Assembly: GCA_030765065.1 (NCBI GenBank)
Contig: CM060979.1
Span: 109,232,350-109,296,349 of the forward strand
Source: Deroplatys truncata
Lineage: Eukaryota; Arthropoda; Insecta; Mantodea; Mantidae
Length of the DNA: 64,000 bases
Reading direction: 5' to 3'
This document shows positions 10,442-22,079 of this stretch, in pieces; position 1 is the first letter of the stretch, and every line of letters begins with the position of its first letter. The position numbers were made by a program, and so were the translations under genes. The notes under the pieces are model-generated. The model saw nothing but the letters and a program-made list of their open reading frames with translations. It made no database searches and was not told the origin of the DNA.

Positions 10442-12914
10442 CTTTTTAAGTGTTCTCTTTGGCAGTTACAACTGTTCTATTTTGCACTACACTGACTGTA
10501 GCTTTTATAAATCTATGAGCTCAAAGGGTTTTAATGGGCGCATAAAGCGAAGATTTGAGAAATGTGTAGTAAGACCTAGTGCCAACATAAAAATGTAGAT
10601 GAATTCAACAATTCTCCTCTGTAGCACATTATGAGGTCCTAATTAAACGGACCAGGCGTATCAGAAATTATGTGTCATATTAGCATGTTTGTTACCGTAA
10701 ACAACAGCGAGAAGATAAACACTACGTATACTTTCTGATCCTGTATACTGATCGAATACTTTTCGGTAATACCCTGACCGATACGCCCGGTCGGCTTGTC
10801 AGGTAGTAAATGCAAGCAGGTACACCCGCACTTATAGCTCACCTGGAAGTGTTTCCCCTGAGGAACATTCAATAAAATGCTGATGGTTAAAGCAATGCGT
10901 CCCATGGACAATCAGAAATGATGAATATACGCGAAAAAATGTGGTTTCCCTCGGATGAGCCACCGTAAAGGTGAAGCTATTTGAGGCTTCGCTAGCTTAT
11001 GAAGCACCAGATGTGCTTCATGGCCTTCTGAAACAAAATCCATTGCCAACTCCCGCATCGGCCTAGGTTCTCCTTGCCTTTTGTTCCCATAATCGCGTCG
11101 GTTCCTAGCGCCGTTTGTGGCGAAAGTTGCATCAAACTCGGCAAGCAGTTTTCTTTTTCCTCTAGCAATCGTGTGGCAGTCGCAAACCCTTGGCACACAC
11201 GTAACACACGCTTTTCTATGAAGGAGAGAGGAGAATAGGTTACGGAATGTAAAGAAGAAAGAAAATCACTACAGCAGAAACGCGCCTTTCAATAACTTTC
11301 CTTGAAGCAGCGGCATTAAAGCAGCGAATCCTGGATACTAGAAGCGAAATCGCGCTTGATTTATAAATACAAGGTTACCATAAACAAAATATATGCCTTC
11401 AACCTTGTGATTTCGATATAAGCTTACCAGATTGTTTTACTAAAAATTTGCCAGGGATGTCTAAAATGGATTTGGCGTTGAAATGTAAGACATCACAAGA
11501 TGATGTACTAACGGTGGATTACAAATAGTTTCTATCCCTTAAATGTTTTTAAAATGGCAAAGCTTAACAAAATAGCTCTCTCAAGCATACTATTTTGTTT
11601 GGAGGGTGTGACTCAAGGGTGTTGGGATAAAACAATACTTTTTCATAATTTTTTATTATGTTTCATGAACTGGTTTTCAGTGCCCCTTATAATAAAACAA
11701 TTGCAATTTCTGCAGGTACTGTCTTTTTTCACTCAAAGTTTGACTAAGTTTTACATCTTACTCCTATATTCTAAACTCTACACCTCCAAAATCTGCACCT
11801 TATTCCTCCCCATCACGTTGACAATTTTAATGTAATACTGACTTATTTTGAGACTTAATTTGGATATATTCAGCGACATTTTAGAAAATAAGCTTATACA
11901 TGCAATAGATGAGAAAGTTAATTGCATTCTGATCTCACATCAGTGTAGGTTAGAAGTAGACCTTCGGCTCTGTAAGCCGAAAATCCCTGGCCAGGTTCCG
12001 TATACTGAACCTGAGTTTTCTACTAAAAAAATAAAGAAAGAAATAAAAATAATGGAGAACAATATGCGAAACGTGAAGGAAAAGTAAATTTATTGATAAA
12101 TTAAGTTTGAAAAATGTTATGCCATAATCGGTACTATAAAAACCAATATTGGCCGATAAACTATCGCTGAGCTAGCTTAATTACCTATATCTCGAACCAC
12201 ACTGAACTTTTTACATCTGATTTAGATCCCGGAAAACTCCGCAGTGATTTAAAATTCTTCGAGTTTTAAGCATTTTAGTCGTCGTCAGTTTAAGCAAGTT
12301 GAATTTACAAACTGTCTCCACGCTCGGCTCCTATCCCTTAAACTCTTCATCATGGAAGGATAAAATTTAACCACGGATTTATAGGTATTCTTACCTCTCT
12401 GTTTAATATAATTGCACCGATGATTGCATACATTTTTTCCAGATGTCGATAATGTGTGATAACTTTGGCTAGCTACTACCTTTTAAAGCCAAGATTCTAC
12501 CTCAATTATAGCTCTTATTAGTGGATGTAGCATACTATTTTTGAACACTGGTGAAAGATTTTTATTTATATCTTGAGTGGTCTTCGCACAAAACGTAGTC
12601 AAAATTCTGAAGGAACGGTCCAAATAGATAATTCTAGGAAGGAATACACTATAGGGTTATTCACATATAGCCTTCATAAAGATAAACGATTTTATAAATG
12701 GGAGTATTTTGATTATGTCAATGATATAGCTCTTGTACATTCTGCTAAATTTAGATTACGTACATATAAACGGTGTCGAGCCAACCTATGCTACCAAGGA
12801 ATCCCAGAAAATTTGCAGTTGCGTATACTAAGCATTTGGCTTGCTTGAATAATAATCTATCGTGCCTTTGCACAATAAAGGAAACCTTGAGACGGCGGAA
12901 AAGTAGATTATCCC
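10442..12914. other. Unassigned stretch with a GC-richer island
   Basis: At 10740-11215 GC content rises and a 94-codon minus-strand frame is open (10912-11196). Its product is rich in Arg, Glu and His, and I do not recognise it. Two further plus frames (11554-11835 and 11848-12087) are Leu/Ile- or Lys-rich without motifs. I cannot support any of these as genes. The GC island could be an old transposon piece. Confidence 0.25.
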
Positions 12915-12985
12915 AACCAGGATTTGAATTCGGGCCCTGAGCATTATTAGGTAGACAACTTACCTATTACACTATCGAAATTATA
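12915..12985 (-). repeat. tRNA-like SINE head, diverged
   Basis: On the minus strand a B-box-like GAATTCAAATCC follows an A-box-like segment around TAGTGTAATAGG at tRNA-like spacing. Arms are poorly paired, which suits an old SINE rather than a tRNA gene. Confidence 0.4.
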
Positions 12986-13894
12986 GTGAAATGAAATCAG
13001 CTGTTTTATCAGCCATTCCAAAATGTATGGTATATTCTATGAGAAAATCAGTGAATAAACAAAATGTAGGTTTAAAATCCAATGTTTAATATTAGAGATC
13101 ATTTAAAGTAAGCGGCGCTAAATACTAAATTTTCTGTAAATTATTCCCATCTCCAGAAGTACGTTTAATAAGAGCAACTACAGAAGATACATATTATATT
13201 TAAAATATTAGCATTCATATCTATCTAGCTAAGGTGAAAAGTGCTTTAAATCTATAAACAAGACTTGTGGTGCTTAGCATGCTAGCTTCCAAATCCAGAG
13301 GCCTGGGTTGACCTTAGATGTTAAACGTGGCATATAAATGGGACACAAACAACAAAACACATGGAACAGTATTCACATTAAATGTGCCCTAAGAGTTACA
13401 TAAAACTATTTGGAGATGTGACAAATTACGTTGTACCTCTGATTCCTCAACATATGACAAATTACTTATAAATTATCAGTGTAAGACATTTCATTGGTAA
13501 TTTATTGGCTGCTGCCGCTCAGGGATACCAAGTCCGAAAAGATGTCGACAGGCTTTCCAGGTATTGTAGCTGTTGATTGTACACCAAAACTCAGAAGTAT
13601 GCAGAAAAGCGTAAACAAACTATTGTTTACGCCCAAGGTGCGAGAAACTGCAAGTTGTATGAATGGATAGAGCATTGATCATGTGTGCAAGTTGTTTGGA
13701 TACAAATGATGGAAGTGTTTGGGATGTAATGTCCATATTAAGCTTACAGAAAAACAAACTGTATTTTGATTATGCATACTAGAAAATATTATTATGTGTT
13801 ACATTTGAAGTGGTATATTTGTTATTAGTTGGTAGTTGCTTCATGTTTATCTGCCCCATGTATGGAAGTCAATTTGTCGCGGTCACTTCGTGTT
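12986..13894. other. Unassigned stretch, includes LTR-internal remnant
   Basis: Holds a weak tRNA-like segment at 13260-13320 with no clear B-box. Its right end (about 13830-13894) would be the start of the internal region of the minus-strand LTR element that follows. No coding capacity is seen. Confidence 0.3.
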
Positions 13895-13912
13895 ATCTTA
13901 TTGCTGGACGCC

Positions 13913-13962
13913 TGTTATTGTTTCATTATTTTGCATTTTGGGTTCATTGTGCTCCGGCTAGC

Positions 13963-14035
<73 letters not shown>

Positions 14036-14543
14036 TCGAGCAAATCTCTTAAACACAGTGTGTAAGCGGAAAGGATTTTGTTACTCAAAGATAACACTGA
14101 TAAAAGAATTTGTTTTTACACTTTTATTACCGTCACAATTAAGTTCACATATTGATTCGTGATACACGCCAAACTGAAACAGTTATATTTTCTAATATCA
14201 CTATAAACACTTATTTACTGCACATTATTAATTCGCGTTTCACATTTATAACAAACTTTAAGACGCGAGAGATTCTGTAGAATTGCGACGTAAATATTCC
14301 CGCTATTTCTAAGAAAAGCGCGCCAATCTGGCGTCATTTGCTTGTCTATTCTAATTAATATTCAACTCACCCCCTCGCACATTGTTATCCGCTCCTATTG
14401 TCAGTTTCAGTGAGGCAGTGTAAACTTATTTCCTAACAATGCTTATAATTAACAAACATCTCAAATCAATGTCATAAAATAATGCTTATTTACACTACAA
14501 TCACTCTGGCATTTGCATTATTGTGATATAAATTACTGCCACA
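13913..14543 (-). mobile_element. LTR of a retrotransposon, with adjacent PBS
   Basis: Reverse-complement homologue of 36844-37621. Shared landmarks are GCCAGAGTGATTGTAGTGTA near the 5' end, GTTAGGAAATAAGTTTACAC, the poly-A signal in AATAAAAGT, and GCTAGCCGGAG near the 3' end. On the minus strand the LTR would begin TGTGGCAG (14543) and end AACAATAACA (13913), giving TG...CA. It is followed directly by GGCGTCCAGC (13912-13903), close to a tRNA-Lys-type primer-binding site. This copy lacks part of the promoter-side sequence present in the 37-kb copy and carries a large TTA expansion. That it is an LTR rests on these signals plus the presence of two copies. Confidence 0.55.
13963..14032. repeat. 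(TTA)n microsatellite
   Basis: About 23 perfect TTA units. The site is homologous to a short ATAATA stretch in the LTR copy at about 37570, so the expansion happened within this copy. It creates spurious poly-Tyr and poly-Ile frames. Confidence 0.95.
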
Positions 14544-15199
14544 CATTCAAATGGCTTTCTCTACCCAGTTTTAACAAACTATTCTTACAGAAGTTTATTC
14601 TTCTATCTGCTTCATATTAATTGTTAAAACGTTCTCATAAATGCTTTTATTATTTATTTTCTTGTAAGTACAAGGAGATTAGAGGAATATAATAGGCTTA
14701 AAGATAATCAAATGTTTAAAGAACGAATCGTTATGTGGTGGCTTTGAAATTCCGTTCTCTTTGCATAACGATGAGAAAAAACACATCAAACAGAACAAAG
14801 AAAACGAATAACGAGAGAATTATAAATATTTGAAAATTTAAGTTACTATCAAAGAAATTCTCGAGAATAGAGTACATTTTTACTATAGAAAAAAGTTTAC
14901 CAAATATCTATACAAAAACAACATTAAAATAAGAGAAGTTTAAGCTATTCCTAGAAAATTCCAGAGATATGTGTTTGTTTGTAGCTATAACATCTTCTTA
15001 AGCATCTGGTATTCTAATTAAAATTGTTAGAGCCATTTTTAAGAAAATAAAGAATTTGAAAAAAATTCCCATATAAAGAGCTGTTTTGGGTGGAGGTTTC
15101 CTTGAAAATCTTCGTGTCATATCTTTGGAAGATGCTGAACCTAAAAACAAGTTTGGTACTCATTGAATATTTTGTTCTTGGCTTATGCTGTTTAGAGAA

Positions 15200-15249
<50 letters not shown>

Positions 15250-15394
15250 CCATAGACACACATACAAACAGAGAGAGAGAGAAACACGGACATACCCACA
15301 GATCTTTTTCTAAAAATGTGTTTTTGGATTCAGGGGTCTCAAAACATGTATTACACGCAAAATCTCGGTATCAGTATGTTTTAGTGTACATAGG
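14540..15394 (+). mobile_element. Family H copy, plus orientation
   Basis: Starts with a diverged 5' terminus (ACATTCAAATGGCTTTCTCT) abutting the LTR, and follows the family order through TTAGAGCCATTTTTAAGAAA and a CA microsatellite to GGATTCAGGGGTCTCAAAAC. It lacks the terminal hairpin and runs straight into a minus-oriented copy. Confidence 0.65.
15201..15247. repeat. (CA)n microsatellite
   Basis: About 23 CA units at the position where other family H copies also carry CA/GT tracts. Confidence 0.95.
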
Positions 15395-16233
15395 CATTAA
15401 TGTCCACCAAAAAATGTTACCGAGATTTCATCGGAAATATTTACATGTTTTGAGGCCTCTTAAACCCTCAAAAAGGTTTTTTTAGGAAAAGGCCCACGCG
15501 TGTGTGTATGTGTGTCCGTGTGTTAACATTGTAACTCAAAATGAAAAGTCGAATAAATACCAAACTTGGCATTTAAGTTCAATATCCTCCAAAGATGCGA
15601 CACGAAGATTTTCAAGAAAATTCCCATCCCTAACTACCCTTTACATGGAACACTTTTTGAAAATTTTGTCTTATGAAATTGATATAATGATTTTTATTAA
15701 AATATCATATATTAAATATATTTAAGTGAATGTCTTGAATTTTCTGGGAATAGGCTGTGAAGTTCTCTTCATTAGAAGGGAATTTTTTATAATTTTGTAC
15801 AACTTGTAAACGTTAAGCGATAGACGAAAACTTATTTTTCCAAAAATGCAGATCTCTTTAAAATGCAAGTTTATTTTAAATAACTTTTTTGTGCCACAAG
15901 CTATTTCCGAGATATTCGTCATTGATAGTTCGAAGTTGCTCAATACTTTGTCATTCTTTTAAGTCGTGTCGGTATTCAGTTGCTTCTCGCGATTGCATTG
16001 AACGAGTATAGAATTTTAAGGCCGGCATACATCATCCAGTTCCTAAGCACTTGATTATCACTATTTTCTTTGTGTCTATAAAGAAATGTGTAATGTAACT
16101 ATTTCTGTAAATGTTTATAACGATTAAAATGAAGCAAATAGAAAAATAAGTTTCTGTACAAATAGTTTGTAAATCCCTAATATATGATAGAGGGCAGAGA
16201 AAGTCATGTGAATGTAGCACATAAAATATTTTG
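15395..16233 (-). mobile_element. Family H copy, minus orientation, 3'-to-3' with previous
   Basis: Minus-strand order is complete from GTCATGTGAATG-type 5' sequence near 16210-16230 to the block around ATGTTTTGAGGCC near 15450. With the preceding copy it forms a 1.7-kb inverted repeat joined at the 3' ends. The GT tract here is short (about 15497-15520). Confidence 0.65.
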
Positions 16234-17506
16234 GACAAAAATCTACATTTTAATTAAAATAAGTAGCATTACCAACAAACTGCATTAAAAGATAGTTCTA
16301 CGATTACTCATGTTCAAAATTTCATTCACACGGTCTACCCCTCAGTGAACCAGATATCGAATCTGATTATTTATTTCGGTTGGGTACTCGTTACTCAGTG
16401 TGTGTTAGAGAGACAGAGAGAGAGAGAGTGAGAGGGAGACCTTGAAGCCGAAATTATGAAGTCAATAATTATCATAATAGTCTGAGAAGGATAGTCAGAT
16501 AAAATATATAATAAAATATTTAATTTCAGTATATGTATAAAAAGGAGAAGCATTGGAAAATTGTTGACTGTTAAAAGTGACAGAAAGACAGACAGGCACA
16601 GTTTAGCTAATTAGGGACCTGCCCCAGGTATAAAGGGTAAAATAGCTGAAGCCAGTTTCTCTTGGAATTCATGGGTGCAGTTGCACTGGCCGGGATGTGA
16701 AGGTCATTAGAGGCTTCATGACGCTAAGTTTGAAGAGAGTTTTGGGGAAGTCAGGATTTTTTCCTCTTTGTAGCGCGGTGGTGAAATTCATTCTGTCTTG
16801 AGCGATCGGGGAGAGCGGGACGACATTCTCGTCGTGTTGTGAACATTGGCGGTGAACATGCAAGAGGGTAAAACGTTCAGCTGTAGTTAATATTCTTCGG
16901 TCTTGGTAAAGACACAGTAGCATCTTATGCATTTAAAAGTGATCGGCAAACCTTAAGTTTTATTTTAAAATGGTGAAAATAAAAGTGTTCCAAGAAAGTG
17001 TTCGTGTTTCTCTGTACACATCTACGCATACCCGGTGATTAAGATCTCATGCTCGAGCAGCCATGGCAAAGTATAAAAAAAACAACTAGGAGGAGAAACG
17101 CAGCAATCGTGAGGCAAAGGTATTGCTTCATTGTTGGAGGACGTAGTGTGGTTGCGTCAACCTGGACTTTACCCCGCAACTTCGAGACATGCATGTACAC
17201 TCAACTACGAAAGTATCTGTGTGGCATATACCATTGGAATTATCGTTGTATAATCGCTGTTCACCAGTGACTAGTGGGCATTGATCGGGGAGGAGCCATT
17301 GACTTTAGGAAATTAGAACCTAGAACACCCACCGTGTGTATAGGAAGCTTTCGAAAGAAAAAAGAGAGAAAGAAAGAAAGAAAGAAAGAAAGAGAGAAAG
17401 AAAGAGAAAAAAACAACAGTTGCAGATGTTGCTACTCTAATGACACAGCAGAAGAATCCATTATAATTCTATTATTGAAATAACGTACGCATTATATGTC
17501 TGAAGT
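16234..17506. other. Unassigned stretch with simple repeats
   Basis: Contains a GA-rich run near 16405-16440 and a (GAAA)n run at about 17357-17410. The GC-richer part (16600-16930) has an 87-codon minus frame (16669-16932) with no recognisable domain. No gene supported. Confidence 0.3.
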
Positions 17507-17575
17507 ATATTTATTTATTTATTTAACCTTGTAGAAATTAAGGTTATGAGGCCTTCTCTTCCACTCTACCAAGCA
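17507..17575 (-). repeat. Possible LINE 3' tail with (AAAT)n
   Basis: On the minus strand GGTAGAGTGGAAGAGAAGGC leads into a stretch ending in AAATAAATAAATAAAT. The layout of a conserved end plus short tandem tail is typical of LINE 3' termini. The 1.1 kb to the right is A+T-rich and decayed, and no reverse-transcriptase motif could be read there. Confidence 0.35.
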
Positions 17576-18689
17576 ATACAATACGATACAACATGATAGA
17601 AATATGCACATTCAAAGGTCTAACAAAAACGTTAACATGAAGAAAAGAAAACATCATAACCAAAATAATTTTAAACAGAATACTCATATATGTAACAACA
17701 ATTACCCTAATTGTTTTAGTACTTAAATTTGAAATATTAATTGCCAGTACATAAATAATAGCAATGTGCGAGGTATTTATCATTATTATATAGCAGCAAA
17801 TTAGGTTGGACTATAAATGTATAAAACTTTAGGAATTTGTAGAAGATATTTGGTACACGATATTGAAGAAAACTGGAAAAATGTAACAGTAACATCAGAA
17901 ATGTCCTCAGATTTATATCTTGTGAATAGAAGTTGAATTAATGGGATAAAACTGCCTATAAATGGACCAAACAATTCCAATTGGATGCAAAGAAAACAAA
18001 AAGTGCTATTATAATTGGATACAGACTAAATATAAAGATAGCCATAATAAGTACAAAACTAAAGGAACCGAAATTTCTTAACAAAACGCAGAATAGCTAT
18101 ATGTATTATTTAACATGATATCTACTTTAGAAGCCAAAATATCTAAACAATGAAGAAAGGAATGCGATAGGTATTAAAATAATACGAGTATAATAAATTT
18201 ATTGGAAGCAATTTTAAAAATCAAGAAACAAATAAAGGAAAAGAAATACAAATATACAAGATATATTATAACTATTTTCTTATTTATAAGTAAATGAACT
18301 GGTAATTGAAAGAAGCATCAAATAGAACTGAAGAAAAGCAGGACTCAGAGTTACCAAAATGAAATCAATAATTTCCGAGATGACAACCATCACCACCCAC
18401 GCACCCACCCACATCCATATTCACACACAAATCTACACACAATTTTCTCTGTTTGTAATATTAGCATAAATGTTTATAAAGGGCCTTCAGAAAAAACACT
18501 ATCTATCAGATAAAATGAATGGGCTGTTGGAAATGTTATCTCAAAACAGTATTCCAAGTATCGGATTACAATATAGCCAAAGTGGTGGACCATAATGTGA
18601 TGAAATGATCAGTCGCAAATGCAGCAGCCGCAAAACGTAGATTATGGTGATGATGAACTTTACCAATTTTTAGAAAATAAAATATAACA
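17576..18689. other. Unassigned A-rich stretch
   Basis: Possible body of the retroposon whose tail lies at 17507, but no motif supports it. A CA-rich patch lies at 18395-18435. Confidence 0.25.
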
Positions 18690-19385
18690 TTTTTATGTAT
18701 GTATCTGTGAATCTGCCCGTGCACAACACAACTCAAAGATGTGTAAAAAAAATCAGTTTTGTTTATGGACGCTCTTTAACTGCTGTGGTTCTTAGCGTCC
18801 CATTCTATATTGGGCGTGAAAGACCGGTAATTTTGCTCAGAGGCCTCTTTATCAGGCTTGAGGTTCTTTTACGTGCCGTAAATCTACGACATGGGACCAC
18901 CGGCTTTACTTCCCTTCCGAAGGAAGATGTGCTAAGGATTTTTACGCTACAGATGTGTAGGAGAGAAGCGCCAAACTTTAAGTCATGTGACTTTGAAAGT
19001 TAAGGTGAAGATTTTCACAAATCAAACAAATCTTTACATGAAAAAGGTTATATTATTTATTTTTTAAAAAATAGCTCTAACGATTTTGTCTGAACTACGA
19101 TACATTTGAGATATTATTATTACAAATAAAACACCTATCTTGAATTTACTTTAAATAAGTTGCGAAGCCTTCTTCGTTGTTACTGAATCTTCCGTAATTG
19201 GTTTAAGCGTTAACAGATAGACTTACTGCCCCCAAAAAGTGTATTTTGTTAAAACATGCAGCATATTATTCCTTGCATTGACCTTTTTTGGAAACCTTTG
19301 TCGATTTTGTTTTGATTTTTCGATTTCTTTAAGCTGTATACTTTGAAACATAAAACAGTTCATTTTTCGATATAAATTAATTTGG
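18690..19385 (-). mobile_element. Family H copy interrupted by SINE-A
   Basis: Minus-strand family H blocks flank the SINE: CTGTGAATCTGC and CACAACTCAAAGATG on the left, AGGTGAAGATTTTC and TAGCTCTAACGATTTTG on the right. The element is diverged and its 3' terminus at the left is missing. Confidence 0.6.
18746..18950 (-). repeat. SINE-A copy 1, 5'-truncated
   Basis: Matches the SINE-A body (TTTATGGACGCTCTTTAACT through TTCCGAAGGAAG) but lacks the tRNA-like head found in copies 2-4. It is flanked by the direct repeat AGATGTGTA (18737-18745 and 18951-18959). Truncation at the head end with a target-site duplication is the signature of target-primed reverse transcription. Confidence 0.85.
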
Positions 19386-19969
19386 TAAAGACAGGAAATT
19401 TTAATTTTCCGAGTTGTTATTTTTATTTAATTTATTACGTTGAAAGGAGCAATGCATAAGTATTTTAACGTTAATGTTGTTTACATGATGTAAATAAATT
19501 TTATTTAAATCCTTGTTAGCAGTAAGGTGTATATTAATTTCTCAGTGACACACGCTCCTCTGTCCCAGCCAGTGGAGACCTTGTCATCTTGTGGAGCAAT
19601 ACAAAAACACGAACTCCCAGGTCAGCGATGGAACGTTAGATAGATGACGAGCGGCGCAACAGTTGACCCCGAGGAGCATGTGTCAATCACAAATTAATTT
19701 TTCTTTCACTTTAAGCATAAGTATGCAATAGAACAGAATAATGTGGATATGTTATACTCAATGATATCTGTATAGGCTTCGAAACAGTGAAGTTTGTAGC
19801 ACAAACAGGAAGGAGACAATGTTTAGTCATACTCAAAGCCAATGAACACCCGACTAAACCAAACATGTTAAGATACACATTTACTTATGGATAAGTATAT
19901 GAATTTTGTAATATAGAGAACTAATAAGAATATATGTAATATTTGTCCACCTAAATGCAAACTAAGAGA
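19386..19969. other. Unassigned stretch
   Basis: No supported gene or repeat. A GC-richer patch at 19550-19690 is unexplained. Confidence 0.3.
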
Positions 19970-20262
19970 TATGCCTTCGCGGTAACGTGTTAGGCTCGCA
20001 TTTGAGAGATCCTGCATTCGATTCTCGTCGACTGCCTACGCTGAACGTGGGTTTTTCGTGCTTTTCCTTGGTCGATAGGCGAATTCTGGGGTGGTTTCTC
20101 ATCTACCACGATTTCTCTTCCATCTTTCCCCTTTCATTCCGTTTCCTTCTAATCTTTCAGGTATGCTTCTAAGTTTCGTGGCGTATGGCAGTGCGGGACA
20201 CAAGGCGCGTATGCTTGCTTAAAGGAAAGAGTACTCCCCGTATCCACCAGAGGACTGCTTGT
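19970..20262 (+). repeat. SINE-C copy 1
   Basis: A tRNA-like head (about 19970-20033) has a B-box-like CATTCGATTCTC. The pyrimidine-rich body that follows (CTACCACGATTTCTCTTCCA, then CTTTCAGG) is shared with copies at 24838 and 43290 (reversed). Confidence 0.6.
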
Positions 20263-20480
20263 CGGCCTGGGTGGCTCAGTTGGTTAGGCGCTGGCCTTCT
20301 GATTCCAAGATCATGGGTTCAAACCCAGCACAGACCGATGGTTTTTAAGTGTGCTTAAAAGCGACAGCCCCATGTCAGTAGATTTACTAGTATATAAAAG
20401 AACTCCTGTGGAACTAAATTCCGGCACACCGGCGGCGCTGATATGATCCTGGCAATTGACGACGTCGTTAACAAACAAAT
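20263..20480 (+). repeat. SINE-D, tRNA-derived
   Basis: The head is well preserved, with A-box GTGGCTCAGTTGG and B-box GGGTTCAAACCC at tRNA spacing. It is followed by an unrelated body including AAATTCCGGCACACCGG and a (TA)n tail near 20483. It sits head-to-tail directly after SINE-C. A functional tRNA is unlikely because the stems are unpaired and the body is attached. Confidence 0.65.
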
Positions 20481-20524
20481 TATATATATATAAATATAGA
20501 GGGGTGTGAAGGAGTTTAATTGTG

Positions 20525-20725
20525 GTTGCGGTTGCACCACGTATGGGCACCAAACCTGCGGGAGATCATTATTGCAGTTGTACCACGTTTAGGCACCAAT
20601 TTGAAGTTGTTGTAGACCACGCACGTAATGGATGTCAATTTGCGGAAGATTGTTTCTAGGAGTGTTCGCCCCACGTACCGTAGAAACTTTCCGGTGGCCT
20701 TTGCCCCACGTTTACTTTATGTGTA
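20525..20725 (-). repeat. Tandem tRNA-Lys-type primer-binding-site motifs
   Basis: On the plus strand at least four imperfect copies occur of a motif resembling GCCCCACGTTGGGCGCCA, the complement of the tRNA-Lys-type PBS: GCACCACGTATGGGCACCA, GTACCACGTTTAGGCACCA, and twice GCCCCACGT. They lie at about 50-80-bp spacing next to a possible LTR. Confidence 0.4.
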
Positions 20726-21383
20726 ATAACTATTTTAATGTTATTTATTTATATATATATATACTTATGTATACTTGGGCTGCGTCATTAGTAATTTGTA
20801 TAGCACGTATCTCTTTGCTGGGCTGGTACGGCTAAAGAATGCAGGCTTACACAAATTATAATTTTATTGTACTTTTTTGTATTAATCCTTCACACCATTA
20901 AATAACACTTCACAGATATATCCTCTATTGAGCTGTGAGATTATTGTTAATTGTACTTTTAACACGTAAACTTTATAATATTCTCACCGCAATGAATTTT
21001 CATGTCTCACATACAATCACTGACCCGTACCGAACCGAACTGCTTGGGTACGCTTTCTTGTAGCGTCTACCGTTTGAATTTGTACATTTTCTCTATTTCT
21101 AGTCTCTGATTGGCTAAGCCTACTCCAATAGAATACCTTTGTTTAACTGTTAGCTTTTCTAGTTTTTGATTGACTATTTATAAACTGTTTTAAATATTAC
21201 AATATTATTGTTCCAAGAACTATTGTTGGCCTTTTTAAACTTTCTAATTTATTGTTATCTCAAGGTTACCTTATTGTTAGCAACCTTCAGCTTTTACTTT
21301 GTAATTCTGTTTGCTATGGAAAGCAGCTTGCTTCTATTCTCACAGCTCCTACATTGTTAAACTACGTAACACATTCACATAAC
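20715..21383 (-). mobile_element. Possible LTR, minus strand
   Basis: On the minus strand it runs from TGTTATGTG (21383) to about ATTACACA. It has a TATA-like TTTATAAATAG in the middle (near 21175), a poly-A signal AATAAA near 20865, and PBS-like AACGTGGGGC immediately downstream. No second LTR or coding region was found, so this is a tentative call. Confidence 0.35.
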
Positions 21384-22079
21384 ACTTTTATACATGTACA
21401 TAATAAAATAAACACAATACAATGACTGTAATATACAATTTATATATTATATTATACACATATTGCTCTAAGGGGGGCTGTTATTATATTTTATATTATA
21501 TAATTAGACTGATATTATTTAAGCTATAAAAATACTGACTCAGATGTTTGGTCACGGGTCGCTCATCGCACTGTCTAGGCAATTGCAGCAGTACTAAGGA
21601 TCTTCGAACCTGGAACTGTTAGGGATTTCCGTGCATCTCTGTGGCCTGACTGCCTCCGGCCGGAGCCTCCTGTGGATCCTTCACTCCATTCCTGTGATTG
21701 TTAACCACAATAGATATATGTAGGTCACAGTGTGCAAGATGTCGCTCTCCGTTATATAACCTATGTCTATCCTAAATGCAATGTAACTACCAATAAGCAG
21801 CAGGCTATGAGGTACTTTAGCTCGTATTTAGGTGGAAGCAAAACACCAAGCATAAGCCTTGTAGACAAAAGAATTACGCATTAAAACAAATAAGACGGGG
21901 CGGAGATAGTCGTGTGATTTGACATAAAAGGCTATTTGATTTTAAACTTCGAAACGCGCGTCGTTGATTACTTCAAAACCTATAGCTCTTTCGAAAATTA
22001 ACCCCTGTATTTAAAATAGTACGCTAACCACTCTACCGCAGAGGTAGGACAGATATTAACGATAACGGTACGTATCACG
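21384..22079. other. Unassigned stretch
   Basis: Includes an A+T-rich part, the purine run AAGGGGGG near 21471 (polypurine-tract-like, no LTR confirmed after it) and a GC-richer part at 21540-21700. A tRNA-like fragment may lie near 22010-22050. No gene. Confidence 0.25.

Noticed and set aside
12571..12848. 91-codon plus-strand frame as a small gene
   Set aside because: No recognisable domain, no nearby splice or promoter signals that I could defend, and length within chance expectation for this window.
13810..14065. Plus-strand frames with long poly-Tyr and poly-Ile runs
   Set aside because: They are translations of the TTA microsatellite inside an LTR and continue into non-coding sequence. 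No domain or conserved start.
15090..15485. 131-codon plus-strand frame with a Thr-His run
   Set aside because: It reads through the CA microsatellite and both members of a family H inverted pair; other copies have stops in this frame.
16669..16932. 87-codon minus-strand frame in a GC-richer patch
   Set aside because: No motif, and no repeat copy elsewhere in the window supports a coding origin.
20265..20340. Possible functional tRNA gene
   Set aside because: A- and B-boxes are good, but acceptor and anticodon stems do not pair and an unrelated body follows; it is a SINE head.
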